Below, one piece after another: positions 44,230-54,752 of a stretch of DNA of 64,000 bases (positions are counted from its first letter, which is position 1; every line of letters begins with the position of its first letter). The notes beneath the pieces are model-generated. The model saw only the letters and a program-made list of their open reading frames with translations. It searched no databases and was not told the origin of the DNA. The DNA is from Burkholderiaceae bacterium. Its GTDB lineage: Bacteria; Pseudomonadota; Gammaproteobacteria; Burkholderiales; Burkholderiaceae. The stretch covers positions 50,850 through 114,849 of the forward strand of contig CANHPL010000004.1 of assembly GCA_947462685.1 (NCBI GenBank), given 5' to 3'. The translations under genes and the position numbers were made by a program.

Positions 44230-46560
44230 GTGAACGATTTATTAGACAACTTAAACCCTGAGCAATTGGAGGCTGTAACACTAAGCGCCGACCCTTCTGA
44301 AGCACATTTACCTTCAGCCCTTATTTTAGCCGGAGCGGGAAGCGGAAAAACCAAAGTTTTGACGACTCGTATTGCTTGGTTGATTCAAACTGGACAAGTT
44401 TCACCGATTGGTATTTTAGCAGTTACTTTTACCAATAAAGCTGCAAAAGAGATGTTGACACGATTATCTGCGATGTTACCGATTAATACCCGCGGCATGT
44501 GGGTTGGTACGTTTCATGGATTATGTAATCGACTCTTAAGGGCGCACTTCCAAGATGCTGGTCTGCCTTCAACATTTCAAATATTAGATACGCAAGACCA
44601 GCTCTCAGCAATCAAACGCTTGTTAAAAGTGCAACAAGTGGATGATGAAAAATACCCACCCAAACAATTGCAATACTTTATATCGCATGCAAAGGAAAAA
44701 GGACAACGCCCTAAGGATCTATCTCCCTCTGATGATTTTCAGGCAATGCTGATTAAGTTATATGCCGCATATGAGGAACAATGTAATCGAGAAGGCGTAG
44801 TCGATTTTTCTGAATTAATGCTTCGTTCTTATGAGTTACTTAAGCATCATGAACCGATTCGCCGACATTACCAACAAAGGTTTCGACATATTTTGGTGGA
44901 TGAGTTTCAAGATACTAACGCACTTCAATACGCCTGGTTAAAATTATTGTCGAATCATGGCGGACAGACGCCATCAGCAGTTTTTGCCGTTGGTGATGAT
45001 GACCAAAGCATCTACGCTTTTCGTGGCGCAGATGTCGCCAATATGCGCCTATTTGAACGGCAGTTTAGGCCAGTTATGGTGAAGTTAGAGCAAAATTATC
45101 GATCCCATGGACATATTTTAGATACGGCCAATCACTTGATTGCCAACAATACAGAGCGTTTGGGAAAAAACTTAAGAACTGATGCAGGTTATGGAGAATT
45201 AGTTCGTCTGTTTGAGGCCGGTAGTGATGGAGCAGAAGCTGGTTGGTTAATTGATGAAATTCGTGGACTTATTCATGATGGTTATGCGCGTAGTGAAATT
45301 GCTATTTTGTATCGAAGTAATGCGCAGTCACGAATTATTGAACATGGACTTTTCTCAGCCAGCATTGCTTATCGGGTGTATGGCGGATTGCGCTTTTTTG
45401 AAAGATCCGAGATTAAGCATGCCTTGGCATATTTACGTCTTTTGGAAAACCCCAATGATGACACATCATTTTCAAGGGTCGTCAACTTTCCAACTAGAGG
45501 TATTGGGGCAAGATCAATTGAGGCGTTACAGGATATTGCAAAAACTCAACAGTGTTCTTTATATACAGCAGGTAGTTTTTTAGAGGGTAAATCAGGCACC
45601 GCGATTAATGGATTTATTCGTCTCATAGACTACATGCGCGATTCAACTAAAAATAACACCCTACCAGAATTAATTGACTTTGTTATACAGCATTGTGGAT
45701 TAATACAGCATTACTTGACTGAGAAAGAAGGTCAGGACCGAATTGAAAACTTACAAGAATTAATTAATGCCGCAACTGCATTTATTGCAGAAGAGGGGAT
45801 TGGTCAAGATACAAAAGCACTAACTCCCATGGAGTTCAACACAAGTATTTCAGTTGAACCCTTATTTGAAAATCAAAACAATAATCAAACTATTCCTGAT
45901 ATGTCCCCACTGGCCGCTTTTTTATCCCATGCCTCACTTGAGGCTGGAGATAATCAAGCGCAAGCTGGACAAGAAGCTGTGCAATTAATGACAGTCCATG
46001 CGTCGAAAGGTTTAGAGTTTAAAGCTGTATTTATTACAGGCCTTGAAGAGGGCTTATTTCCGCATGAAAATAGCTTAAATGAAGATAAAGGACTAGAGGA
46101 AGAGAGGCGATTAATGTACGTCGCCATTACTCGAGCCAGAGATCGCTTATATATTTCACATACGCAATCGCGCATGTTGCATGGACAAGTGAGATATAAC
46201 TTACCCTCACGTTTTATCGAAGAGTTGCCTAAAGAAAGTGTTAAATTACTGACCCCAAAACAAAAAGATTCTGCATGGTCATCTCATTCTAGGCAAGTAA
46301 ATCCTAGTTGGGGTCAAGCGAGTCTTGGGGATGAACGTCGAACTACTTCACTAAATGCATCTTCAGTTTTAGTTAGCCATACTCGTGCGAAAGATGAGCA
46401 CGGTTTTCATGTTGGACAAAATGTATTTCATAGTAAATTTGGTGAAGGCCGCATTATTAATTTTGAAGGTAATGGCACAGACACTAAAGTACAAGTTGGT
46501 TTTGCAAGGCATGGGACGAAGTGGCTGCAATTAAGCATTGCCAAATTATCGAAAATTTAG
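44230..46560 (+). CDS. uvrD: UvrD/PcrA-family DNA helicase II (GTG start)
   Basis: LNPEQLEAVT, LAGAGSGKTKVLTTRIAWL, VDEFQDTN, VGDDDQSIYAFRGAD, C-terminal Tudor-like FGEGRIINFEG. Confidence 0.95.
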   Translation: MNDLLDNLNPEQLEAVTLSADPSEAHLPSALILAGAGSGKTKVLTTRIAWLIQTGQVSPIGILAVTFTNKAAKEMLTRLSAMLPINTRGMWVGTFHGLCNRLLRAHFQDAGLPSTFQILDTQDQLSAIKRLLKVQQVDDEKYPPKQLQYFISHAKEKGQRPKDLSPSDDFQAMLIKLYAAYEEQCNREGVVDFSELMLRSYELLKHHEPIRRHYQQRFRHILVDEFQDTNALQYAWLKLLSNHGGQTPSAVFAVGDDDQSIYAFRGADVANMRLFERQFRPVMVKLEQNYRSHGHILDTANHLIANNTERLGKNLRTDAGYGELVRLFEAGSDGAEAGWLIDEIRGLIHDGYARSEIAILYRSNAQSRIIEHGLFSASIAYRVYGGLRFFERSEIKHALAYLRLLENPNDDTSFSRVVNFPTRGIGARSIEALQDIAKTQQCSLYTAGSFLEGKSGTAINGFIRLIDYMRDSTKNNTLPELIDFVIQHCGLIQHYLTEKEGQDRIENLQELINAATAFIAEEGIGQDTKALTPMEFNTSISVEPLFENQNNNQTIPDMSPLAAFLSHASLEAGDNQAQAGQEAVQLMTVHASKGLEFKAVFITGLEEGLFPHENSLNEDKGLEEERRLMYVAITRARDRLYISHTQSRMLHGQVRYNLPSRFIEELPKESVKLLTPKQKDSAWSSHSRQVNPSWGQASLGDERRTTSLNASSVLVSHTRAKDEHGFHVGQNVFHSKFGEGRIINFEGNGTDTKVQVGFARHGTKWLQLSIAKLSKI

Positions 46561-47348
46561 AGCACGGGGGGAATTTTTTCGGCGTTATCGATAAAGCATC
46601 CCTTCCAAGTAGCAAAAAAAGTGCAATATAAAACAGTGATAGCAGCCATGCTTAATGGGGTAATAATAAAAGACGCATATTCACCGAGTTGAATCGCTTC
46701 AAAAAAGGCGCCTAAAAATAAGGGAATTGCAACCAGAATGATGCCCCACGTACTGAAATAAACAAAAAATGCACCTTTATTAAGCCAAAAAGCCATCCAG
46801 CTACCAAACAGTGCTTTAGGAATTGAGAGATTTTTCCAGGCAATTAATTGCGGGGAAAACCACATAAAGATGGCGATGGGGAGATAGAGGATGACCGCAA
46901 CACACATCGCAAGGTACATTTCCTTTACTAACGCTGGACCAGTTAATTTGCCTTCAGTTAGAAGGGGAATGATTTTTTCAACATCGACAAATTGAGCAGC
47001 AACAATACTTAGCAATACGATGAATAATGTGTAAATTGACCCTAATTGAATCAGCCGCGTACGGATCGGTCCGGCATAATCTCGTAAAGGGCTTAAATAA
47101 ATGGTGGGCTTAACCGCTTCTTTACGAATCACTTTTTGACAAGCAGTTAAAAATCCTACAGACAGTACAGGGCTCAAAATTAGCACAATGACAAATCCAA
47201 CAATTGGGATAAACATCGACATTTGAACAACAAAAATATATAAAAAGACGAGCATTAAAAAAGTAAAAGGACTTTGCTTAAAAAGCCAAATCCCTTGTCT
47301 TATCCAGGTATATCCTGTTGAAGTTGCAACGCGATTAATTTGTATCAT
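46557..47348 (-). CDS. BPSS1780-family membrane protein
   Basis: Multi-TM, about 260 aa, GYTWIRQGIWLFKQSPFTFLML; located beside thrB as in related genomes. Confidence 0.75.
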   Translation of the reverse strand: MIQINRVATSTGYTWIRQGIWLFKQSPFTFLMLVFLYIFVVQMSMFIPIVGFVIVLILSPVLSVGFLTACQKVIRKEAVKPTIYLSPLRDYAGPIRTRLIQLGSIYTLFIVLLSIVAAQFVDVEKIIPLLTEGKLTGPALVKEMYLAMCVAVILYLPIAIFMWFSPQLIAWKNLSIPKALFGSWMAFWLNKGAFFVYFSTWGIILVAIPLFLGAFFEAIQLGEYASFIITPLSMAAITVLYCTFFATWKGCFIDNAEKIPPVL

Positions 47349-48300
47349 CTTTGACTCTTAAACGAAGAATGGTTTCAAAATGGGTTGGATCATGTGGCGT
47401 TAGTAATTGGGCATTTCTAGGGATATAAAAATCCCATAACCGTGAAATCCAGAATCGTAGCGCCGCGGCCCTTAGCATTAATTGCCAACAGTTTTTTTCA
47501 TCACTTGTCAAAGGGCGGACTTCTTCATAGGAATTAAGAAGCGCTTGCAACCTTACTTGGTCAAATACTCCCGTTTTAAGGTTGATACACCAATCATTTG
47601 CAGTAACGGCAATATCAAAAAGCCATTTATCAGTTCCAGCAAAATAAAAATCAAAAAAGCCGCTTAAAACTTCATTGTCTTTAAAAAGAACATTGTCCCT
47701 GAACAAGTCGCAATGACAAGCTCCGGAAGGCAGTTTAGAAAACGCCAAACTATTGAAAAATTGCTCTTGAGTATTTAATTCAGAGGTCAATAAGTCTATT
47801 TTTGCGCCATCAATGAAGGGTAAAATTTCTTGAGTGGCTGATTTCCACCAAGAAAGACTTCGTAAATTTTCTTGGATGTCGGGATAAGATTTACCTGCCA
47901 CATGCATTTTGGCAAGCATTTCTCCGACTTGAGAACAGTGGTAAGGCAAAGGATCAAGGCGCGCAGAACCCTCTAGCTTGCTAACGATGACTGCTGGTTT
48001 ACTTGAGAGACTTTGCAGGATGACGCCATCCCGATTCGGGTATGGGGTTGGCACCTTTATGTCATGCGTAGAAAGGTGTGCCATTAAATTTAAATAAAAG
48101 GGAAGTTGCTCTCTCTCAAGTCGCTCAAAGATGGTTAGAACATATTCTTTGCTGAGATTGTCTTGAGTAACATCTAAAAAATAATTTGTATTTTCTATAC
48201 CACCACTAATGCCTGTCAAATGCGTTAACTGACCTAGTTCAAAGGTCTTACTTAACCACTGTTGGGCATCTTCAAAGGCGATGGTTGTATAGACAGCCAT
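47335..48300 (-). CDS. thrB: Homoserine kinase (ThrB/ChoK-type)
   Basis: MAVYTTIAFEDAQQWL, GIENTNYFLDV, CHCDLFRDNVLF, GFFDFYFAGTD. Confidence 0.94.
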   Translation of the reverse strand: MAVYTTIAFEDAQQWLSKTFELGQLTHLTGISGGIENTNYFLDVTQDNLSKEYVLTIFERLEREQLPFYLNLMAHLSTHDIKVPTPYPNRDGVILQSLSSKPAVIVSKLEGSARLDPLPYHCSQVGEMLAKMHVAGKSYPDIQENLRSLSWWKSATQEILPFIDGAKIDLLTSELNTQEQFFNSLAFSKLPSGACHCDLFRDNVLFKDNEVLSGFFDFYFAGTDKWLFDIAVTANDWCINLKTGVFDQVRLQALLNSYEEVRPLTSDEKNCWQLMLRAAALRFWISRLWDFYIPRNAQLLTPHDPTHFETILRLRVKDDTN

Positions 48301-48305
48301 GGAAA

Positions 48306-48713
48306 TTAAAATGGCAGGTTGATGGATGGCACACGATTGATCGTTTGCCTAGTGGAATCGAGATCTTTATTTAAAACAGGACTCATTTGATAGTGAGTGC
48401 CAATGCCGGAATCGACTTGGATTTCAGTATTGTGACCAAGGTCTTTGAATTCTTGAATTCTTGTGCCGCTATTTTCTTGATAAGAAAAACTAGTTTCACG
48501 CTTTTGAATTCCCTGAACACCTTCTGTTGCAGATGCTTTAGTGGCAATCGGTTGACGGTTAATTGCATCTAACTCTTGTTGGTTCAATATTTGTGACTTA
48601 GATGCTCTAGATGATTCGGTTGCTTGGGCATGACTGAAATCAGGAGTTAGCAAATTTAGGGTGATAATAGTCCCTAAGAAATATCGAAAAAATAAATATA
48701 AGATGTTATTCAT
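48306..48713 (-). CDS. Small secreted protein, DUF2782-like
   Basis: N-terminal signal peptide (TIITLNLLTPDFSHAQ); position between thrB and polA matches DUF2782 proteins in other Proteobacteria. Sequence match is weak by eye. Confidence 0.55.
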   Translation of the reverse strand: MNNILYLFFRYFLGTIITLNLLTPDFSHAQATESSRASKSQILNQQELDAINRQPIATKASATEGVQGIQKRETSFSYQENSGTRIQEFKDLGHNTEIQVDSGIGTHYQMSPVLNKDLDSTRQTINRVPSINLPF

Positions 48714-48735
48714 AGGTCAATTGTACGATTAAGGT

Positions 48736-51468
48736 ATGTCTAAAGAATTTTTATTACTAGTTGACGGTTCTAGCTACTTGTATAGGGCCTTTCATGCGAT
48801 GCCTGATTTGCGCAATCCTAAAGGAGAGCCCACAGGTGCCATTTATGGCATGATTAATATGTTACGCCGATTGCGTACCGAGTTGCCAACTTCCCATATA
48901 GCCTGTATTTTTGATGCCAAGGGCCCCACATTTAGAGATGAATGGTACCCCCAATATAAAGCTAATCGTTCGCCAATGCCAGAGGATCTGGTTAAGCAAA
49001 TTGAACCCATTCATGCAGTTGTAAAAGCTTTAGGCTGGCCAGTAATTATGGTGCCAGGTGTCGAAGCAGATGACGTCATTGGGACTTTGGCGAAAAAAGC
49101 CACCGCTGTGGGTTGGAAAACCGTGATTTCGACAGGAGACAAAGATCTTGCGCAATTAGTTGATGAGTCGGTCACACTGATTAATACCATGACCAACGAA
49201 AAACTTGACATACAAGGCGTGATTAATAAATTTGGTATTGCGCCACACTTAATCGTAGATTATTTAACGATTATTGGGGACACCGTAGATAACGTTCCAG
49301 GTGTGCCCAAGGCGGGACCAAAGACTGCATTGAAATGGTTGACCGAGTTTGGGGACTTAGATAACATCATTTCGCAGTCTAATCAAATCAAAGGTGTCGT
49401 TGGAGAAAATCTGAGAAGTTCCATTCAATGGTTAGAGCAGGCGAAGCGCTTGCTGACCGTGAAAGTAGATTGTGAACTTGATGCGCATTTAAATGATCTT
49501 TCTGAGCTACAAGTTCAACCTGAAAATCATGATGAATTAAGGCAATTATTTGTTCGTTATGGATTTAGAACTTGGTTAAAAGAATATGAATCAGTTACTC
49601 AAAGTATTGAACAAGGGACTGAAGGAAGCTCTCAGCAAAACCAATTATCTTTACCATCAGCACCAATAAATATAAATTATGAAATGGTTACTACCAAGGA
49701 GCAATTGCATGTTTGGCTTGAAAAAATCAAGTCTGCTTCCTTAACTTGTATCGATACAGAAACGACCGGATTAGACCCTATGCGCTCGCAATTGGTTGGT
49801 ATTTCGTTATCTGTTATGGTGGGTCAAGCTTGCTATATTCCGCTCAAGCACGTTACCAATGAAGATCAATTGGATCGAACAGAGACATTAGAAGCTTTAC
49901 GCCCCTGGTTAGAGGATGCCCAAGCATCTAAACTGGGTCAAAACCTGAAATTTGATTGGCATATATTGGCAAATCACGGAATTACACTTCGTGGGATTGT
50001 GCATGACACCTTATTGCAATCTTATGTGTATGAATCACATCGCTCGCACGATATGGACAGTTTGGCACAGCGTCATCTTGGAGTGAAGACGATCACTTTT
50101 GAAGAGGTTTGTGGTAAAGGAGCTTCACAGATTGGATTTGATCAGGTAGATATTGTTACTGCAACCCGTTATGCCGCAGAGGATGCAGATATTACGTTGC
50201 GTCTTCATCAGCATCTATGGCAGATAATTGAGGCAGATCCCCAACTGCGTTATGTTTACCAAGATATTGAGATACCAACTATGTTGGTTCTTGCACGTAT
50301 GGAGCGCAATGGTATTCTGATTGATTCTGCCAAATTAGCCCAACAAGGGCAAGTCATCGGCATGCGACTCTTAGAGTTAGAAAAAGAAATACATACTTTG
50401 GCGGGACAACCGTTTAATATTCAATCCCCAAAGCAAATTGGAGAAATCCTTTTTCAAGTTAAAAATTTACCTATTATTAAAAAAACTCCTGGTGGTGCAC
50501 CCTCTACAGACGAAGAGGTATTACAAAAATTATCAGAAAATTATCCTTTGCCTGCGCGGATTTTGGATTATCGATCTTTAGCAAAATTGCAATCGACTTA
50601 TGTTGAAAAATTGCCAAGAATGGCTGATAGTAAAACCGGTAGAGTTCATACTAATTATGCTCAAGCAGTTGCAGCAACAGGTCGATTAGCCTCGAACGAA
50701 CCTAATTTACAGAATATCCCAGTTCGGACAGAAGAGGGTCGCAAAATTAGGGAAGCGTTTATTGCCAAACCAGAATGGCAGTTAATTTCTGCAGATTATT
50801 CACAAATTGAATTAAGGATCATGGCGCATATTGCCCAGGATGCCAATTTACTTGAAGCTTTTGCTCAGGGACGGGATATTCACCAAGCAACAGCGGCTGA
50901 GATTTTTGGAGTTCCTCTTGAAGGAGTGACACCTGAGCAAAGACGTTATGCGAAAGTCATTAATTTTGGCTTAATTTATGGCATGAGTGCTTTTGGTTTA
51001 GCTAGCAACCTGGGGATTGAGCGTTCTGCAGCACAAACGTATATTGATACTTATTTTGGTCGTTACCCTGGAGTTGCTAAATACATGTCTGATACCCGCG
51101 TTTTAGCAAAAGAAAAAGGCTATGTTGAAACTATTTTTGGCAGAAGGTTATGGCTTCCAGAAATTAATAGTTCAAATGGCATGAGACGCCAAGGAGCTGA
51201 GCGTGCAGCGATTAACGCACCGATGCAAGGCACTGCGGCAGATTTAATTAAGCTTTCCATGATTGCAGTCCAGTCTTGGCTAGAAACCCAACATTTGCAA
51301 ACAAAAATGCTCTTACAGGTTCATGATGAATTGGTTTTAGAAGTACCGCCAAGCGAGCTAGAGCTCGTTAAAATGAATCTTAGAAATTTAATGACACAAG
51401 TAGCCACTTTAAGAGTGCCACTTGAAGTAGGTATCGGTATTGGCAGTAATTGGGAAGAGGCACACTAA
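48736..51468 (+). CDS. polA: DNA polymerase I
   Basis: 5'-nuclease domain (LLVDGSSYLYRAFHA), 3'-5' exo CIDTETTGLDPM, polymerase SADYSQIELRIMAHIA and LLQVHDELVLEVP. Confidence 0.98.
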   Translation: MSKEFLLLVDGSSYLYRAFHAMPDLRNPKGEPTGAIYGMINMLRRLRTELPTSHIACIFDAKGPTFRDEWYPQYKANRSPMPEDLVKQIEPIHAVVKALGWPVIMVPGVEADDVIGTLAKKATAVGWKTVISTGDKDLAQLVDESVTLINTMTNEKLDIQGVINKFGIAPHLIVDYLTIIGDTVDNVPGVPKAGPKTALKWLTEFGDLDNIISQSNQIKGVVGENLRSSIQWLEQAKRLLTVKVDCELDAHLNDLSELQVQPENHDELRQLFVRYGFRTWLKEYESVTQSIEQGTEGSSQQNQLSLPSAPININYEMVTTKEQLHVWLEKIKSASLTCIDTETTGLDPMRSQLVGISLSVMVGQACYIPLKHVTNEDQLDRTETLEALRPWLEDAQASKLGQNLKFDWHILANHGITLRGIVHDTLLQSYVYESHRSHDMDSLAQRHLGVKTITFEEVCGKGASQIGFDQVDIVTATRYAAEDADITLRLHQHLWQIIEADPQLRYVYQDIEIPTMLVLARMERNGILIDSAKLAQQGQVIGMRLLELEKEIHTLAGQPFNIQSPKQIGEILFQVKNLPIIKKTPGGAPSTDEEVLQKLSENYPLPARILDYRSLAKLQSTYVEKLPRMADSKTGRVHTNYAQAVAATGRLASNEPNLQNIPVRTEEGRKIREAFIAKPEWQLISADYSQIELRIMAHIAQDANLLEAFAQGRDIHQATAAEIFGVPLEGVTPEQRRYAKVINFGLIYGMSAFGLASNLGIERSAAQTYIDTYFGRYPGVAKYMSDTRVLAKEKGYVETIFGRRLWLPEINSSNGMRRQGAERAAINAPMQGTAADLIKLSMIAVQSWLETQHLQTKMLLQVHDELVLEVPPSELELVKMNLRNLMTQVATLRVPLEVGIGIGSNWEEAH

Positions 51469-51470
51469 GC

Positions 51471-52256
51471 GTGGATAGTCATAACGTATTGATTTGGATT
51501 GTAATAGCGACTTTGTCTGCAGGGATCGTCAGTATTTCTGCCGCAGCTACTCTGTCCTTTAAGTTTTTAGGTTCCATCGTCGAAAACATGGTGAGTTTTT
51601 CTGTTGGACTATTGTTAGCAACAGCTTTTTTGCATTCCTTGCCTGAAGCCTTTCAAGATTCGGAAACCTCTACCACGTATTTATTTTCATTATTGTTGGC
51701 AGGCATCTTGTTCTTCTTTATGCTCGAAAAAGTGGCGCTTCTGAGACATAACCATCATCATGAAGGTGATGGTCATAATCACCATATTGGACATGATGCA
51801 GAGGAGGCGGGAAAAAGTGGTTGGATGATTTTAGTTGGTGATGGCGTTCATAATTTTGTGGACGGAGTTTTAATTGCGGCTGCCTTTATTGCCAATCCAG
51901 AAGTAGGTATTTTGACTGCGATTGCCATTATTGCTCATGAAATACCTCAAGAAATTGGTAATTTTATGGTGCTTCTCAACGCTGGATTTAGTAAGAAAAG
52001 GGCTTTAATTTACAACATGGTTTGCGGATTGCTAGCGGTGGTGGGAGGAGTTTTGGGATATGCATTTTTAGAGCAATCAATTGCTTGGATCCCCTATCTA
52101 CTCGTATTTGCTTCTAGTAGTTTTATTTATATTGCCGTAAGTGATTTAATGCCACAAATGAATCGACGGATACAAATTAAAGAATCAATTAAACAAATTA
52201 CATTGATTCTGCTTGGAGTAGGCCTAGTCATCGGCCTCTCCTTTTTTCATCATTAA
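51471..52256 (+). CDS. ZIP-family metal transporter (GTG start)
   Basis: TM segments with HSLPEAF, His-rich loop HNHHHEGDGHNHHIGHD, and VGDGVHNFVDGVLIAAAF / HEIPQEIGNF metal motifs. Confidence 0.92.
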   Translation: MDSHNVLIWIVIATLSAGIVSISAAATLSFKFLGSIVENMVSFSVGLLLATAFLHSLPEAFQDSETSTTYLFSLLLAGILFFFMLEKVALLRHNHHHEGDGHNHHIGHDAEEAGKSGWMILVGDGVHNFVDGVLIAAAFIANPEVGILTAIAIIAHEIPQEIGNFMVLLNAGFSKKRALIYNMVCGLLAVVGGVLGYAFLEQSIAWIPYLLVFASSSFIYIAVSDLMPQMNRRIQIKESIKQITLILLGVGLVIGLSFFHH

Positions 52257-53350
52257 AACTTCATCGCTGCGCGATACCACTCGTGAAAGTGTTGCATGCC
52301 ATCCTCCATTGGGCTTTGATAAGGCCCCACTTCATTTTGACCTCTGGCTAATAGAGCGGCTCGTCCTGCATCCATCCGCTGTGCGATTTCATCATCTTCG
52401 ATACAAGTTTCCATGTAGGCGGCGCGTTCAGCTTCAATGAATTCGCGCTCAAACCAAACGATTTCTTCAGGGTAATAAAACTCGACAATATTTCTAGTTT
52501 TGTTCGGGCCCAAGGGGTGAAGTGTAGAAATACAAAGTACACCTGGGTACCACTCAATCATGACATTCGGATAATAAGTTAACCAAATTGCGCCGCAATC
52601 GGGTAATTTGCCACCATGGTGACGCAACACGGCATCATGCCATTTTGCATAAACATGTGAACCAGGTTTTTTGAGTTGATTATTTAAACCTACTTTTTGC
52701 ACGTTATACCAATTACCAAATTCCCAAGATAAATCATCGCAGCTTACAAATTGTCCTAAGCCTGGATGAAATGGACCCACATGATAGTCTTCAAGATAGA
52801 CTTCAATAAAGGTTTTCCAGTTGTAATTGCATTCGTGAACCTCCACATGATCAAGCAAATAACCCTGAAAATTCAATTCTTCTTTTACACCTAACTTTTT
52901 TAGATCAGTATGGACGTCCCTTGGCCCCTCGAAAAGTAACCCTTGCCAATTTTGAAGTGGACTTTTGCCAAGATGCAAACAAGGATTTTCTCCGAAATGA
53001 GGAGCACCTAAGAGTTCACCTTGTAAATCATATGTCCAACGATGTAGAGGGCAGACGATATGATCAACTTGACCTTTACCATTAAGCATAATAGCTTGAC
53101 GATGCCTGCATACGTTAGAGAGTAGCTCGACACCTCGTTCATTACGCACGAGAACTCGGCCTTCATTTTCGGTTCGCAGTGTTTGGTAGTCTCCCACCTC
53201 TGGAACCATCAGTTCATGACCGATGTAATTTGGACCATTTGCAAAAAGCAAGGCCATTTCTTTACTAAACAACTCAGTGTCAAAATACGCTATGACAGGT
53301 AACTGCAAATTGGACGGCGCAAGCTGCTGCGCGGTAGCCAGATTAGTCAT
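52253..53350 (-). CDS. Rieske-type aromatic ring-hydroxylating oxygenase alpha-subunit family
   Basis: Rieske motif CRHRQAIMLNGKGQVDHIVCPLH; mononuclear iron motif EDYHVGPFH. Start placed at MTNLATAQQ (53350). Confidence 0.92.
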   Translation of the reverse strand: MTNLATAQQLAPSNLQLPVIAYFDTELFSKEMALLFANGPNYIGHELMVPEVGDYQTLRTENEGRVLVRNERGVELLSNVCRHRQAIMLNGKGQVDHIVCPLHRWTYDLQGELLGAPHFGENPCLHLGKSPLQNWQGLLFEGPRDVHTDLKKLGVKEELNFQGYLLDHVEVHECNYNWKTFIEVYLEDYHVGPFHPGLGQFVSCDDLSWEFGNWYNVQKVGLNNQLKKPGSHVYAKWHDAVLRHHGGKLPDCGAIWLTYYPNVMIEWYPGVLCISTLHPLGPNKTRNIVEFYYPEEIVWFEREFIEAERAAYMETCIEDDEIAQRMDAGRAALLARGQNEVGPYQSPMEDGMQHFHEWYRAAMKF

Positions 53351-53520
53351 TCTCCCCACCCCCGAAAAAAAGTCAGCCGAAGCTAAGCGGAATAACCAAT
53401 CCAACCATCGACATGTCGATATTGGAAAGGAATCTAGCATTATACTAAAACAGAAATTTGAAGTCCATATAATTCTACTAATTAATCTAAAGTTACTTAT
53501 TTATTAAAGGTCTTAATTGC

Positions 53521-53757
53521 ATGCCATCTGCCAAAGGAAAAGAATCCAAAATGGATGAAGTAAAAGTCAGTATTCAAGAACCCAACTATGAGCAAGCTGT
53601 TGCTGAGTTAGAAAAATTAATTCAAGAGATGGAGTCCGGGAAAATGCCACTTGAAGAGAATTTGGCTTCCTATAAACGTGGCGTTGAATTAATCAAACTA
53701 TGTCAAAAGTTGTTAGATCAAGTTGAACAGCAAGTTAAAGTTTTTGAGGCAGAATAA
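53521..53757 (+). CDS. xseB: Exodeoxyribonuclease VII small subunit
   Basis: NYEQAVAELEKLIQEMESGKMPLEENLASYKRGVELIKLCQ; start could be 53551. Confidence 0.95.
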   Translation: MPSAKGKESKMDEVKVSIQEPNYEQAVAELEKLIQEMESGKMPLEENLASYKRGVELIKLCQKLLDQVEQQVKVFEAE

Positions 53758-54650
53758 TGTTTGATTGGAAAACGTGGCGCACAGAATACGCACAGCGCAT
53801 TGAATTAGCTTTAATAGAAGCCATTCCATCAGTGGAAGATGGCTTAGACCAGTTGTATCCAGCCATGGCTTATGCAGTTCGAGCAGGTGGTAAAAGAATA
53901 CGACCATTACTGATTTATGCGGCATGGCAATTGGGCCAAAAATCTGACATGCAAGACATTAGTCAAGTAGATGAAGTTGCCGTTGCAATTGAATTGATTC
54001 ACACCTATTCTTTGGTGCATGATGATTTGCCGTCGATGGATAACGATGATCTGCGTCGTGGCAAACCTACTACCCACAAAGTATTTAATGAAGCTACAGC
54101 ATTATTGGTAGGCGATGCACTTCAGGCGCAGGCGTTTGTCATCCTCGCTAAGATGCAGATGCCCGCGAAGTTAAAAATAGAACTTATTCAAGAGTTAGCA
54201 GTTAGTTCAGGAATGCAAGGCATGTGTAAGGGGCAAGCAATTGATTTAGCAAATGTAGGAAAAATATTAAATCTAGAAATACTAGAAAAAATGCATCGAC
54301 TCAAAACTGGAGCTTTACTTAATTGCGCAATTCGCATGGGGGCAATTTTAGGTGGTGTTGATGTTGAAAAGAGAAAAATTCTGGATCAAATTGCTCAAGA
54401 TGTTGGTTTAGGATTCCAAGTAACTGATGACATTTTGGATGCAACTGAAAATTCTGAAACTCTAGGTAAAACTGCAGGTAAAGATGAGCAGGCAGATAAA
54501 CCCACATTTGTTAGTTTTATGGGCCTTGAGGCATCTCAAGTCTATGCAAAAGAACTTTTGGATCGATCCTTTGATGCTTTAAATACATGGGGTAGTGAAG
54601 CAGATCCACTGCGAGCAATTGTGCAGTGGGCTTTTGTCAGGAATTCTTAA
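53757..54650 (+). CDS. ispA: Farnesyl diphosphate synthase (polyprenyl synthetase)
   Basis: GGKRIRPLL, LIHTYSLVHDDLPSMDNDDLRRGKPTTH, FQVTDDILD; TAATG overlap with xseB. Confidence 0.96.
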   Translation: MFDWKTWRTEYAQRIELALIEAIPSVEDGLDQLYPAMAYAVRAGGKRIRPLLIYAAWQLGQKSDMQDISQVDEVAVAIELIHTYSLVHDDLPSMDNDDLRRGKPTTHKVFNEATALLVGDALQAQAFVILAKMQMPAKLKIELIQELAVSSGMQGMCKGQAIDLANVGKILNLEILEKMHRLKTGALLNCAIRMGAILGGVDVEKRKILDQIAQDVGLGFQVTDDILDATENSETLGKTAGKDEQADKPTFVSFMGLEASQVYAKELLDRSFDALNTWGSEADPLRAIVQWAFVRNS

Positions 54651-54752
54651 TTCAAGAACGTTGTTTGTATCTTCAATAGAAATGCAAACCTGAGAGATAA
54701 TAGTGGTTTATCTTTCTTCGCTTCATGATGAAGCGCTTTGAACGAAATATTT

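Noticed and set aside
45251-45583. 110-aa plus-strand ORF inside uvrD
   Set aside because: Out-of-frame overlap fully within a conserved helicase gene, with no domain or ribosome-binding evidence.
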